This document shows positions 9,082-30,226 of a stretch of DNA of 64,000 nucleotides, one piece after another. Below the pieces are notes generated by a model. The model was not told the origin of the DNA. It was given only the letters and a program-made list of their open reading frames with translations, and searched no databases. Made by a program: the position numbers and the translations under genes. The DNA comes from Theristus sp. LFF4_11 (lineage: Eukaryota > Nematoda > Chromadorea > Monhysterida > Xyalidae), in assembly GCA_030248135.1 (NCBI GenBank), contig JASANC010000480.1:62001-126000 (forward strand). The letters run 5' to 3'. How positions within the stretch are numbered: position 1 is the first letter of the stretch; each line of letters begins with the position of its first letter.

Positions 9082-10671
9082 ATGTCGACCAGCAGCAAAG
9101 CACCTGATCACTGCATGTCACGTGACGAATTAGCTGAACTTTGTGCGGTACCAGCAGCGAACTGCGAGGCCACATGTGCCCGACTGTTTGCAGCGTTCGT
9201 GCGCATTGTCATGGCGTCGCTGTACGTCGCAGCAGTGTTTGACTTTCTGTACTCACCACTGTGGTTGCACGGCTACGTGTACGCACTGAATCAGAACTAC
9301 AAAGGCACCAAGGTACGCTCGGACAACACCATGAACGGTCTGCATTCGGCGTTGCTGCCGCCCTCTTGGAGGTGCACCGCTACGTTGCTGTCCGTGCTGG
9401 CGGTCATTCTGTGGCTCAGGTTTGTCTTGTTCGTTTATTCATTTGTGCTTTGTTTCGTTTTTGGCTTGTTTCATGTACTGGCTGAAGCGAAATCCTTATC
9501 TGCCAGCTAGCTACAGAGTTGACTAAAAACAGTGCGGCTGCTGCAGTGAAAAAAATATCCGAGAAAGCCCCTGTTGAAAACAAAACAATAAAACAACAAA
9601 CTTTAATGTTTCCAATTAGAAAACACGGTCGTTGCAAAAACATGGCCCCACTGAACGCGTGTGTGTGTATCTGTGTCACACGGACCATCACGGGAATAAA
9701 ACTGTCGCTGCAAATTTATTGGTCTACGTCCATTGTGCAGTTTCAAATGAACGATTCCGTGCGGTCTTAATTTAACCAACCCACTTTTTCTGCAACTGCA
9801 TGCCAAAATTCTTCGGCACACACCGGATGTGCGGTTAAATGTTGGATGTCTTTATAATGTGATGTCACGTGAAACGGCAAACGTGTTGTGACGTAAAGAT
9901 GAGTTGAAACTGGCAGCAATAAACAAAGTCGAACGAATAGAAAGAAACAGATTTCACACCTATTTTCTTTCGTATAAATAGCAAACAGATAAATAAAAAA
10001 TGAAACAGGAAAACCTTTTCAAATTTCTAGGTAATTCCGTCGGTCTTCCTTGACCTTCATTCTAATTTTGGTCAACGAACATTTGTTGCAAATGAGTTCT
10101 CGCGTGTGTTGTTGTCGTTGTTATTCAGATTAAATTATTATTTTCTGATCTGCAATTGATTGACAATTCAGAAAATTCAATAAGAAAAAAATGAAAAAGT
10201 AGCAGGAATTTAAAATCTCAAAAGTAACAAACGAAAATGGAATTAATGGACTTCTTGCTTTGACGAACATTTTGAACGAACATTCGACGAATTTGGATTA
10301 AAGCGAGCTTAGCTGTTTTTTTTTGATGGGGAGCTAATAGAGCAAACCGGGGTGCCAAATTGTAAAACAAATCCAGTGCTTTTCCAATCATTCGTAGCAT
10401 TCTCAGGTGGTTGTTGTTTGATGGCACATTTCATTGCAGGGGTCTGCGTTCATTTTTTGTGGGAAGCGGCCGCTCGCTGACCGTCTGGCGGCTGTTGCGG
10501 CTCAGTTTCGCCGGCGGCGTTCTCATTGGTTGCACTCGGTTTGCGCAGCATCGGCATCAATTTTTTCCGACATTCCACGATTCGTTTTTCGCGTTCGCTG
10601 TTCTGATTGGTGTGTCACTAATTTGGATGACGCGTTTAGCAGACAGCAAACCAAAAGTAAAATCCTCTTGA
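9082..10671 (+). CDS. Four-helix membrane protein of unknown family
   Basis: Two exons, 9082-9419 and 10440-10671, are separated by a 1,020-bp intron. The donor (CTCAG/GTTTGT) and acceptor (CATTGCAG/G) agree in phase 2, and together they give 189 residues from ATG to TGA. Four hydrophobic segments are visible: about 36-62 (FVRIVMASLYVAAVFDFLYS), 98-113 (LLSVLAVILWLRGL), 128-143 (LRLSFAGGVLIGCTR) and 158-176 (FFAFAVLIGVSLIWM). The N-terminus is hydrophilic with several cysteines, and the C-terminus is short and basic (DSKPKVKSS). Start chosen as the ATG after CATAATCATC; an in-frame extension to 8944 would run into the MITE. I do not recognise the family. An alternative donor at 9313 (AAG/GTACGC) would skip helix two and breaks phase, so it is disfavoured. 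Confidence 0.65.
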
Positions 10672-11355
10672 ACGTAAGTTTTGTGACTTTAATCAAAAAT
10701 TCCCGGGCTAACAAAAGTGATAACGGATTATTAGGGTATTTTCTAGGTTTCGGGTTTTCTAAAGCACATTATTTTAACAGCACCTCTCACTTTATTCACA
10801 CAAACACCTAAATACCACTAACAAAGCACAGTGTTTTAGAACAATGGTTACGTATCAACAGTCGAGCATCATATCCGTGTAATTTGATCAACTGATTTGA
10901 ATTCGGCATTGCATTCGATCAAAATGCAAATAAAATGCGCAGCTTAGCATGATCGACCGTTGTTCAACAAATGTAACAAAAATGTAATCTGCCCGTAAAC
11001 TTTCTACAGTAAGATATGAACGTGAAAACGTCATGAGAAAATGACGGTCACGCAATAAATGCGCAGGGAACAGTGGGAATGATAACAACAAAAACCTGGA
11101 ATGTAATGAAATCAAAGTCACGAAAGTCACAGAAGCCAAACAAAAAATCAACATTTGAAATCACGCGTAGATTCAATGGAGTGGAATGGTTGGCCAGGAA
11201 TGCGTTCGTCCCCAGAGAGCAAAGTGCAGTCGGCACACACACAGCCGAAGGTTCAGCGCAGCACAGAATTATAACGTATCCAATTATCGCGTCACCGTTC
11301 ATCAGTAATGTCCAGATTCAGAAGGAAAGTGCGAAAAATAGTGCATTATAAAAGT
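10672..11355. other. Convergent 3' intergenic region
   Basis: AT-rich region between the stop of the membrane-protein gene (+) and the end of collagen A (-). AATAAA-like sequences occur on the plus strand near 10927 and 11056. The overlapping ORFs at 10888-11351 on both strands show no recognisable domain. Confidence 0.5.
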
Positions 11356-11356
11356 T

Positions 11357-17207
<5,851 letters not shown>

Positions 17208-17475
17208 CTGCAAACAAGCTCACACTCAGTTCACCAAAACTCGCCAGCAATTCTGCACGCGAAAATTTACTGAACCTTATGCTTGTAATCGATCAGTTTC
17301 TTTTTTGCTCTGTGATTTCCCTGATTAGCAATATTATTAGCACAAGTATAGAAAAACTAGCATGCAGAATAAACCCTAAAAACAAAAGAAGAATGTTTTT
17401 CTACTGCTGCTGAATCTGCTGGTGAACTCTCCTGTTGTATATGTTTCCTAAACACTAGAAAGCAAAATCTGATAC

Positions 17476-17914
17476 CTGCTGGCCCATCGTTGTCAATCAC
17501 GTTGTTGTTCTTGTCGGCTGGCAGCGCGTATGACGCGTGTCTTCGTCGAAGCACTTGACGAACGAATTGTCCGAACTTATACCAGACGGGCACCAGTAGT
17601 AATCGATTACGATCAAGACAAACTGCTGATGATGGCTCGTCGTTTTTGTGAACAGCACTGTCGGTGATTCCTTCTATTATTTGCTCCTGCTGTTGTTGTG
17701 TTTCCTTTTGTTGTTGTTGTTGGTGTTGGCGTTTTTCTGTTTCACTTGCGTCTTCCGTTGTGGAAGATTGAAACTGTCCCGACAGTGTGCAGGATACTGT
17801 GGTCGACTGATTATTAAGAGTAGAACAACGCTGTTGTTGTTGTGAATCGTCGTTGTCGGCTGTTGTTTTGTTGCACTCGTTGTTGTTTGTATCGGCTGTA
17901 ATCACTGGTGGCAT
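17476..17914 (-). CDS. Gln/Asn-rich ORF, possible first exon of collagen A
   Basis: Starts with ATG at 17914 (MPPVITADTNNN) and is rich in Gln, Asn, Ser and Thr. It contains QQQQ runs from CAA/CAG codons and a basic RQVLRRRHASYALP segment. The best donor (GCAG/GTATCA after 17476) is phase 1. This needs the weak acceptor at 17219 to reach collagen exon 1 in frame; the stronger acceptor at 17208 would need a phase 0 donor. It may therefore be an N-terminal extension of collagen A, a separate small exon, or chance low-complexity ORF. Confidence 0.35.
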
Positions 17915-20458
17915 ACTATTGCGCGATTTGAAATAAAATATGTGTACGACGTGTACGTACAGTTTTGCACCGAGATATTTAGTACTGTATGCAGCCGACG
18001 TGGTGGATCACGCTCGAAACATCCACTTGTACTGATATCCAGGCCGATTTACACATGCGTGCTCTCTGTTAAATCCGGGGCAATTTATCTCCATAGGCGC
18101 TCTGTTTCACTTGCAATACACACACGGTTGTATGCCAGCCATGTTTGCACGGATGGGGCTATAAGATCTACAATCGGTTAGTTGCACACAAGTTGGCGTG
18201 TTTGGCGTAGTATGGTGAACACTCAGTCACTGTGTTCTGTCCATGTCAATTGAAAGCGCTGAACACGCGCACTGGATGGTCACACGATGTGCATGTGCAT
18301 GCGCTGCCTTGCGTTATATGGCTGCCTGCACGAGACGAACGTGTTTACTCACATAACAACTGCTTTGCTCGCCCTTTCTTTGCCCACTTTCCATGTCTAC
18401 AATGTACGTATTAACACCATATAATCAATGGACACACACTGTTGTTTCAGTTATGCAACACTATCAGCCGTTATTCTGAGTCACGTTGCAAAACGCACAC
18501 GTGCATAATGTAAAACCGACGCAAACACGTCTCAAGGTCGCGCCACACACTGACAAATTCGTGTAACGCACATGTTCGACACGCGACAAAGCACAGTCCA
18601 ATGGTGCACATGGAACTTTTGTCGCTCGCCACTGTTGTTGTACAAGTGGACGTAATCAAACGTGATATGTAACGTGTTTCATCGTAGGTGCATTTCGGAA
18701 TAGTCTATGATTTTAATCACCGATCGTGAAAGACGTCATTATACGCGGTTTTTACTTCAGTTGACCTAATATCGATATTCTCTCGTAAAATTGATTGTGT
18801 AACTTCAACGCCAATGTCAGTTCGATGATGAAAAAGAAAGCCGAATGAGACTGTGAAACAGAGCTTGTTCCATAAAAAACTTGGTTATTATCAAACCGTC
18901 AGTCGTTGCTGCCTAAAGGTTGTCATCAAACTGTTGTCATTGATTGCTCAAGTTGTGCATGCACACGCACATTCTGCTTTTTTGAGTTGAAAAAATCGCG
19001 ATCTGATTTATTGTAGAAACCCGAACGGAGTGATGATTCAGGTCATATATCGTTTTTCATTCAAATATAAATATAAATTATCACTGTAATCAAAAGTGAT
19101 CGTTCAAGTATTACGTCGGGTATCTTCTGCATAGTTGGCGATGGTAATATATGTAGGAGTTGACTGCTTTTCTAATTGTTATACGGTTGTATTTGGTCTG
19201 ATTCATTTTTTGGTGCTGATGATGTCTTATTGTTTGACCCGAATCGAACTGGATCATGCGAATCAACGATCATGATTTTGGTAATTATGATAATGTGACG
19301 CGCAGTATCTGTGTCATCTTTATAATCCCAAGAAACGAAAAAAGATGTAAAATCATAAAACAGTCATATTGATGATAAGACAAAAAACTATAACTGCCTG
19401 TTTTTACATTCAGTCGCGAAGTTTTTAAAAAATGTTATCAAGTGCAATGTATTATCAGTTTTACTACATCTTAAAATTAAATTTCAACGCATTTTAAAAC
19501 GTTCACATTAAAAACACGTGAACTCACGCATTCTACAAAACAAAAAGCGCCGGTTTGCGCTATCCCAGACACACACTATATTTTGAGAGACTTGGTGAAT
19601 GATTTCGATTTAGTTGAATTGAAAGAACGGCTCTTTTCGAAAATTAAATTATTTTTAAGGAAAATACGTTTTACCAGTTTTACCAGCTTGTTTTCATTTT
19701 TTTTAAATAAAGCTGAAGGCTGCAAGTACAGACCGTTTTTTGCTTGTAAACTGCTTTAAATTCCAAACTCATGATATTTCAACGCCATTTTGGCGGAGTT
19801 TTATCAGAAGACTGAAGAAAAACACCAAAGATTAACATTAAGAAAAACTAATGTGTTTCTGATCGAAATCATAAACTGTCCGCAACCCGCAAAACAGCAA
19901 AATCTTTACACAGGAACGTTAAAGAAAGGCAGAAGTGAAACAGCACTGAGAAATACGAATCTGAATAAAAATTTTGGAATGTAGAAATGCATGCAGTTGC
20001 AGAAGATCGATCACACAAGCAAACAAGAATACAAAAGGACAAAAGGCATGTCATTTGTCACAAACATTTGATGTCCGGTTGTCGCCGTGATAACAAGGTC
20101 ATACTCAACAAAATCACAGCTCTTTAGGGTTGAAGAAAAAATTGGAATGCACTTTTGTGAAGCGAAAGTTTAAAATGTACACGTGTAGCACATCTACTGA
20201 CAAAAAAAGAAACGGCCTTTAACTCATTTCATGAACTGCGTCTCTGTGGGTTTGATCTGGTTCAATCCCCCCCCCAAACGCATAGTGGTCGACCCATACG
20301 GCAGTTTACGAAAATCATCAAACTTTGATATCAAATTTTTTTAATCTGTTGACACAGAGAGCCCAAAAGTTTGTAATCGTACACATCACCAACGGCGATT
20401 GTTTCAGCCGCGTAAAGTTCAACAGAACCCATTAGAGAAAGTGCGGAGATGCGTGATG
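17915..20458. other. Intergenic region between the two collagens
   Basis: About 2.5 kb with no supported gene. Upstream of collagen A it is rich in ACAC and ACGTGT repeats (17940-18680). From 19,000 onward it is AT-rich. It presumably holds the collagen A promoter and the 3' end of collagen B. I see no clear TATA box or other motif I can defend. Confidence 0.5.
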
Positions 20459-22212
<1,754 letters not shown>

Positions 22213-23100
22213 CACAGTATGTAGCCCCTTGAACGTCGTTTGCGGGGTTACAATGTCAGATCTGAAATAAATTTTAAATGAAACATCTTACACCAGTAAA
22301 TGGCACAACACTAAAACAAGTTGGTTCAAACAAAAATGAAAAGAGCACAAGATGCATGAATTAGCATTAATAATGTTTTGCTGTTGATTGATATGTACAT
22401 GTATTTATCACGTAGTGTGCCTTAACGACCATGCACTATGGCTGTCATGGGCATAAGGATTTCACGATGCTTTCAGTGCAAACAGCATTGATGGCAGCAT
22501 AAACACTAAAAGAGCATGTCGCAAGCCGAAAAACGATACGCGGCGTTTCAAATCGTACGTTGCATATCATGCAGAACAGAATTTTCTACTAAATCGGCCG
22601 ATAACGCAACGTGTTACACAACGTGGTATAACGGATAACAAGACAACAGTTTTAGGTACAATGTACATAGCAGCAACAACTGCAACACGCACACGACACA
22701 GTCAAAGTGGACGGCACACAACATAATCTCGTGTGCGCACATCCACTTGATCTTGCATTCAGTTGCACACTGTAATGATTAATATCGTCAACTTGAAAAC
22801 AGCAATCTGTATTTGCGCAATGCCCAAACTGAGTGTATTATTTTTAAAACTGTACGTCGCTATGATAGTACCTATGCTGTATCGACCATCTGACGGTGTA
22901 GTAGACTAGACACACACACACAACTGTAGTGGATATACAAATTACGAACGCGCGTGGCCCATTGCCCCGTTGATTATGTTTCCCGATTCCGACCCGTTTT
23001 ACACTCTCCGTGTTACTGTCTTTTTGCTCGGTCTCTCTCTCAAATCAAAACCGTCAACGTTGACAAGTTAGGACCAAATGATATCTGTTGATAAGTGTGC

Positions 23101-23149
<49 letters not shown>

Positions 23150-23993
23150 CTATACACTTTCGCTCCAGCCGTTCCAAAACACGCAACAGCGAAGTTCCTG
23201 TTGTATATCAGCTGTGTTCTATCTGTGGAATATGCACATGTACATGTACATGTGCATGTTGTTGTGAAATAGTCTCAGACATTGCACGCAGCTAAACGTT
23301 GAATAAACGAAATCTACGTCTGTTTCGACAGTACCAGTGCACTGCGTTGTTATTGCTGACTTGTGCATATAAACATACAACGCATGTGCACACTGCTTAC
23401 ACGTTTCATTGTGGTTGACCCAATTGTTGGCATATAAGAAAGTATTCATTAGCTCGACCGTGCGGCGGCGAAAAACAATTCCACACGTCTACTGACAACA
23501 ATGATCACCGTCCAATTGAGCGGGTTGTATTAAAGAGAATTTTCGGGGTCGTTTTGCACGATCTTTTACCAACAACCAACAGGCTTTTTATCTCATGAAT
23601 GATACATCCAATGTTTGAGCAGGCACTGATTCAGACTTGTCAAAGCTGGTCGAAAAGTACATACGTTAATTCTAACAAAAGCAGTTGCGCACGAACTTAA
23701 GGCATCAGTCACTATAATTTTTAGCAAAAAACACAGGTGTCATACCGTGAACACTTCACAACAGAAAGGCTCCCTTTTTGCCCTGATATCTGCTAGTCTA
23801 GGGGTTAGCTTGTCAGTCCTTTTGCAACCAAACATCCAATTTCGATCTTCCGCAGATGACATAAAAACGTCGCGAGTGCAACCTTAGCCTCGTACTAAAC
23901 TGGTTTTCACCAGAACTTTTAGTTGCGCTGCGTAACCGGTGACCATCGTAGCGACCTTCATCCATAAAACGCCCCCCCCCCACAGAGCATTCG
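22213..23993. other. Upstream region of collagen B
   Basis: No gene seen. Contains short ACACAC runs (22912-22922), alternating TGTACATG palindromes (23233-23255) and the CAA microsatellite listed separately. The collagen B promoter should lie near 22213-22400. Confidence 0.45.
23101..23150. repeat. (CAA)n microsatellite
   Basis: About 16 to 17 uninterrupted ACA/CAA triplets. Frames through it give poly-Gln or poly-Thr ORFs (23078-23295) that I regard as non-coding. Confidence 0.95.
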
Positions 23994-24289
23994 TTAGGTG
24001 GTTTCATGACAGTCACTCAATTCAGACACTGTCCCTTTCACTACTGAGGGTATTGGGTCACTGAATGACAAATTGTACAAGCATGTTACCTGTTGGGACG
24101 TCTGTATCTAAGAAGCAGTTTTGTTGGTCGAAACGATACAAACAGAAACGCAAAAACCACGCCGTAAAAAAACCAACTAATAGCCGCGTGCCAAATGTCA
24201 TGCGTTAGCAAAATCTGCTTTTTCTGCCAGACATTTTTGTGCAGAGGTTCATTTATCTGGGTACCATATTGATGAATATAAACATACCA
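23994..24289 (-). CDS. 3' exons of an unrecognised membrane protein (partial)
   Basis: Two minus-strand exons: 24289-24090 with a good acceptor (GACTTTCAG) and donor (CAACAG/GTAACA), then terminal exon 24060-23994 after GTCATTCAG. Phase 2 is kept and the reading frame closes at TAA. The first exon encodes an amphipathic segment (QYGTQINEPLHKNVWQ), then HDIWHAAISWFFYG leading into a hydrophobic helix (VVFAFLFVSF) and a basic end (RYRRPN). The last exon is a hydrophilic Ser/Thr/Glu-rich tail ending SDCHETT. The HDIWH motif recalls multi-pass proteins of the SID-1/PGAP3 type hydrolase-like superfamily, but this is too little to assign. Upstream exons must lie beyond 24289 and I could not find them. 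Confidence 0.5.
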
Positions 24290-24991
24290 CTGAAAGTCGT
24301 GGTCTTTAAAATTGTGCACACAATGATAATATCAAATGTGAATGTGCAAAATTTCAATGGTATATGGCGTGCCATCATGCGTGACTTACAAAGTGACACT
24401 GAGTGTGCTGGCCATGGGACACACTCGTTCCACGATAGCAAGAGAAATTCATTCGTCATCACGCACTGCAGCTGGTCTCGCCTCTATCGATGTGTGTTTG
24501 CTTGTTCATCTGCGATGTTTTATGACTGCGCAGCATCCAATCCGGTTAAATAGTGACACGTGCGTCCCGGTGGCGCCGTTGCTCTTGCATAGTCCTCTCT
24601 TCGCATCTCTTTTTAGCTTTTCCGTGCGCACATCCGTGTTTATCCATATTCCACGATCAATAAATATATATTTTACCAGCTGCTGTTATTCCCTCTGTGT
24701 TCTACGGACGCATGTATTTTTGGTTTATATTCCGACAATCGCAAACGTACAAGATGCCTCTCTTGTTTCCACCGGTGTGGGCGCCTTGAATGGCACGGCA
24801 CACACGTTCATTTGTGGCTTGTTCAAAAGCGGCTCAACTTTGGCGTATATCAATTGAAACCACATGCAATTATACACACATTGTAAATGTGGCATTCAGT
24901 GGCTATGCATGTCATGTCGTCAAAAATTTTGTATCATGCAGAGAAAAAGCGCACACTGAAAAACTTCAGCCACACACGGCGCACGTATGAG

Positions 24992-25021
24992 ACAACAACA
25001 ACAACAACAACAACAACAACA
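24992..25021. repeat. (CAA)n microsatellite
   Basis: Ten uninterrupted triplets. It lies in intergenic or intronic DNA and does not support the overlapping ORF at 24987-25238. Confidence 0.95.
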
Positions 25022-28000
25022 CCGCTTTGTACACCGTGTGTTACGCAGCTCTAGAATGGGCGCTGGCTCATATTTTCTTTTGTCGAACAATTACGCTGCG
25101 CGAACTGCTTGCTGTCGCTGTTGCGTACGGTTGTGCCAGAGCCGACGTACACAAGCACTACATTCATTTGTTTCGATGGGCACTTTTCTCCGAGCCGCAC
25201 TCTCTGTGTGTTGTCTCCTCGTAAGACATACACGGTAGCGCTAGTAAGTTTGTGCACGTTTTTGCACACGAAGCGCCCATGTACACGGGGCACACATAAT
25301 CGTGGTGGCACATTGCACCGTGCTTTACAAATGTGCTTTGTCGCGCTGTTCGCCCAAAAGCAAAAGCGAACCAAACACGGCGAGCGAGAGAGAGTGAGAG
25401 CGTCTCTGTTATCATTTGCAGCAGCAATGTGACAGCTCATATGTGTGCACGCTGAGACACGCAGCAGCGCACAAAGCTGGCTGCAGATGAAACAGCCAGC
25501 AGCAGTTCAAATGAGCAACGAGCGTCGCCCAGTGCACGCCGCTGGCGTCTCAGTCTGCGAGACTGCGCTCTTGCGCTCGTTACGTCTGTGTTGTGTGCAG
25601 CTGAAAAACAGGTCTGCTCACATGTCATAGACGGTTATTTGTTATATGTGTTCTTATAACTGCGATACAACACGCCATAAATGCACGTTTGAACTTTGCG
25701 TGAACTGTCGCAAATCATAAAGCTCGAACGTGCACCATTCGGCGTGCTGCGTGGTGCATTATTCCGCAAGCAACGCTTCTAATCCGTGGCGGTGCTATGG
25801 GTAGCATTGCGCGACTTCATTGTTTCCATAAAACAAAAACACCGTCTTTGCGTGTCATGTCGCACAGAATTTTAGCAGTCGGGCCATTTGAATTTGAATA
25901 ATTGTTCAACGTGTACCAATTCGTTTCGCCTGCAGCGCATTTATAATGATTATATTTGCTGCGATGCACATTAGCCCGCAGCACACATAACTTTATCCCT
26001 GCTTTTATGCTTATATTTCCTCAATGCCACATTTCTGGTGTTTACCTCTGCGCTGGTGCGTGTGCGGCGTTGCGCTGCGCGTGATTTCATGGCATTAAGC
26101 GATCATCGCTTTATATCGCTCTCGTCTTTGAATGCTCAATGAAGCATGCCCTGGCCACGGCAGCACATGCCATTTATACGCAAGCGTGCGCTTAGCATTG
26201 CTGCAAGTTTGGCGAAATGCGCGCGATGTGTCACAAATATGGCGCTTCAGCGACTTCGTTAGCAAACAGGCGCATTGCATTATGTTCGATTCTTGCTGCA
26301 AGGCGTGATTTGGTGTCGCCCAACTGCGCTCATCAGCCGCTGCTTTATATGTTTCGTCCGTCGTAGTCGCCGGTGGCTGCATTTTTTGCATGTGCTGGTG
26401 TTTTTTTGCCGTACATTTCTGCACATCTGTGGCATATTTGTGTATTCTTGTTTGTGCAAGCATATGTCTCTGTGTGTGCTTTTGTGTATGTTTTCGTGTC
26501 CAAAGCACGCATTTTAATGCAGCATCTTCAATCTTTTTAACGTTTCTGCGTTCACTGGATTATGGCTGCTTCTACATTCATGTATATGTGTACATCTTGT
26601 CACGCTCATCATGTGCGATTTTTACTTGGGCGACTAAAAAGGGCTTTTGCTAAACGCTGAAGGCGGAACCATGCAGCCTGCGGGCGGCACATAAGATTCA
26701 GTTGCATCACGGTTCACTCATGGGTTTGTGCTCTGCTCCATAGAGCCGAAAACCAACAAAAGCACAGCAGCAACGTTTGACGCACAGTAGGCAAGTTTTT
26801 CAAAATCCCCTCTTGCGGCCTTCAGTCATGTAGCACGGTTTTAGTGGGCGCACGCGAGTGAGCGAATTAAAAGAGCACGACTTTGGGCGGTGGGACGCGC
26901 GGAGGGGTGGAGTAAAGCTGGTGTGTGTCTTGAGGGCGTCAAGCCAAAGTTAGTGCAGCAGCGTACATGTGCGTGTCATTGCAAACGGCACAACGCAAAC
27001 CAAAATAGACACCACAACACGCACCCGGGCATGGGCATGCGAGGCGTGTGTTGTGTTGTGCTGCGAAATAAGCCGCTTATGGACGTCTTGGTAGAGGCGC
27101 ACACAATGTTGCTTGCAAGCTTGCCGCATTTGCAAGCGGTGCCTCTCTCTCTGACCACAACCGAAAACACGCGCATTGCATTTGCGCCGTCAAGGGAGTG
27201 AACCAGAATGAGAGACAGCGCAGAAGCACAGTTAGCTGAGATGCAAGTTGTGGCTGCGTGCATGTGAACCTGGTTGCAACTGCTAACAATGCGTCATATA
27301 CATACGCTTGTTGTTGTATGTAGGCTCACACAACAGCACAGCGCATAATACACTGCCTATGTATGCCACCAATTGCTAAACTATTTCAGTGTTTTTATAT
27401 GTACGCCCCTTTCGCATGTGTGTGTACGTATATTTCCATCGTAAAAGAATACAGCTCGCAATATGCACAGGCAGCATCTACACACAATGTTAGCTGCCAG
27501 CTAGCGCACTTTGTTTCAGCGCCAAGCCTAACGTTTTCGTTGTTTTGTCTGCAGCAGTGCGTGTTGTCTTCGTCGTGAGTGTCCCAGTGTCAATTTTTGC
27601 CCCGAACACAAAGCGGGCATAGTGTATTATTTTTGCAAAGTGACGTGTTTGCAAAGTGCTTGCCATGACTCGCCTGCGAACATAGTTCATATATCTTTTG
27701 CCGGGGCACCAAAACCGCGAAAAATGGGCTTGGCTTCGGTTTGGTTCTTCTCTGCTCTGCTGACTGGCAACTCTCTGATGACGCTTTTGTGTGGTGTCAA
27801 ACATGGCACTCTTACTCTGCGTGTTTTCTCATTTTCACTTTCGCCAGCGACGCGTGGTGAACCGAAACAAGCACATGCCCTCTGCATGATTGTTACTCGC
27901 CTGGGCGACTGCTTTCAAGCGGAAGTCACTCGAGGCGACTATTCGCACTGATGCGTGTCTGCCATGAATCAACAGCGTTTTGCTTAATTTTTGTTGCGTG

Positions 28001-30226
28001 CCAACTTTCAGTGAAAAAATACCGAAAGTGGAACTTTTTTGTCAAAATTCCAGCGTAGGAGCCTGTGCCACGCAGACGACACCACAGTGTCTACAGGGTC
28101 GACTGCGTGAACAGACCAACCCACAGCAACCGCACATTTTTTCATTACTATCTTATTTTAGCTTTAATGGTTTTTGAAGTATCTCTGTTTCGTAGCTTTT
28201 TAGGTGTTCAGTTTACGTTGCAGTGAAATGTTTTTTGCAACAAAGAGAACCTTTTGCGTTGCGGGTAGCAGATTTTTGCATATCGTACTCTTGTACATGT
28301 GCAACGGCGCCATAAAATTTATTACAAAATCCACTTGAAATGCAACAAGCTGAAAAGCTATATTCTACCAACAAAAGAAAATGCAAACGTTGTTACTTTT
28401 AGACAACCGTTTTTATTGTCGCATAACTTCTGGTGGTTGTGGTTGTTTTTACGGTGCAACCGGAAAAGTTGAGTTGAGGTCGATACATGTACATGTATGT
28501 TATCATTTTTACAGATATTGCACCATAAATTGTTTTCCTTTGGTTAGTTCCACTATACGATTTCAATTTTCAAACGCCGCTTTCGAGGCGTGTTTGAGTA
28601 AAAAGTGGTTTCTATGATGTCAGCTTCAGGTTGCCTCAAGCGGTTTCCACTGCTGACAGGCTTTGATCCTTGTGCAGTCATCTCATTATGTAAACAAAGC
28701 GTGTCGGTGAAAGTACACATGTTTTTTCTAAAACACTCTTAAACGCGGCGTTTCGTGTAAACGCATCGGATTTTTTAGTATTTATGAATTCGTTTTGCAG
28801 AGATTTTTTCTCGGGTGCGCCTGTCAGACTGATTTGAAAAAAAGCAATTTAGACTTGCATTCTCGATGTTTTGTTTGCGTTTTGTTTTCGCCCCGATCCG
28901 CGTTGTGTAGCGGCAGAAATTTTCCATTTACTGGAGAACACACACGTGGCGCAGAGATTATTCCGCTTGGAAATGATTTTTCAGATTTGTTTATTTTTTC
29001 AAGATTTGCACAACCGTGACGGTGCCAACTGCCAATGCATGCACTCTGTGTGTTTATTCTGCGGCTGCTTTTGCATTTAAGTTACCGGAAATAGAGAGCT
29101 GTTTGTACAAATGTTTGAAAGATACAACACATTCATGCTTTGGTTCAAAAAGAAACTAGCCAAATTTATCAGTTCACACTAAAACAAAGCGTACAATTTG
29201 TGACAGATTGCAAAAGATAGCAAAGAGCAAGTTGCAACAACTGAACGCGTTTGGTGAGACGGCGACTGCCCCCACCTGAGACGTCCTCGCCTCCATATTG
29301 CTGCAGTGCCGTGTGGCGCGGCTGCGCATGCGCACGGCATAAACACGAGCCGAGCTGTTCCATGAGTCAGCTCGATGGGTAAGCCGCTTTTTGTGAATCT
29401 TGAAGAATCATCATTTTTTACAGCCCCTCCACTCTCACTCGCGTTACTTATACATACTTACTGTATAGTTTTTTTCGAACTTTTTTTATGCTTTATGCAT
29501 TTGAACTGACGCACACATGGCACACAAGTATACAGGCAATCAAGTCTTGTAGACGCACGCAAAAACGATATAAAACACAAGAAAGTACTCGAAAAGCTAT
29601 AACACAGGACGAAATACAGAGGAAGGAATAAAACATAAAAGTTTTTTGGTACATTTTGAGCGAACCGAAGAACACCGACAGACAATACATTTGTCGGTCA
29701 ACCTGGAAGGTTTCGGAAAGTTTAGTCGGAAATTTTGAGCATAGTTTTGTGCACGGCGTGCTAAATGCGTTTGCACAGTCAAACACAGTCGTCGTCTGCA
29801 CTGGACGTTATGCCGTTAAAATCATGTCTCGATGAATTTAGACGTACGTAAGTTGATAGTCGTGAAGAGTGTGAAAGCTTGAAATCACTGAACCAGCTTC
29901 CAGACACGCAGAAGCAAAGCAGCAACCAAAACAATTTTGTTTTTATCCGTCTTCCTGAAACTAAAAACTGACCAAAATGAATTGGCATCGATTTCAAATT
30001 TGAAATCCTGGTCACATTCTTGGTCAGTTTTTCATTTGATCAGTGAACTTCCTTTCTGGGCTTTTTTGTGAACTTGAAAACAATCGAACTGCTGCCGATG
30101 AAAGTTCAAAAGTGGACTTTCAAAACGAGGCACGAATTGCACGATGGAACAGATTGGCGGTTGATTGCAGGTAGATTTGTGCCAGACTGGCGGCCGACCA
30201 CTGCTGGCGGAGCGGCAGCAGTCCCA
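25022..30226. other. Large region without a recognised gene
   Basis: About 5.2 kb rich in short TG/CA-type and GCGC-containing motifs and many short ORFs on both strands, none with a recognisable domain or convincing splice pairs. It may hold the 5' exons of the minus-strand gene ending at 23994 and the promoter of rapsyn. A minus-strand ATG at 29363 opens 28 codons to a GTCTCAG/GTGGGG donor and could be a first exon, but I cannot connect it. Confidence 0.45.

Noticed and set aside
23078..23295. Poly-Gln and poly-Thr ORFs
   Set aside because: They are generated by the (CAA)n microsatellite; no flanking coding signal.
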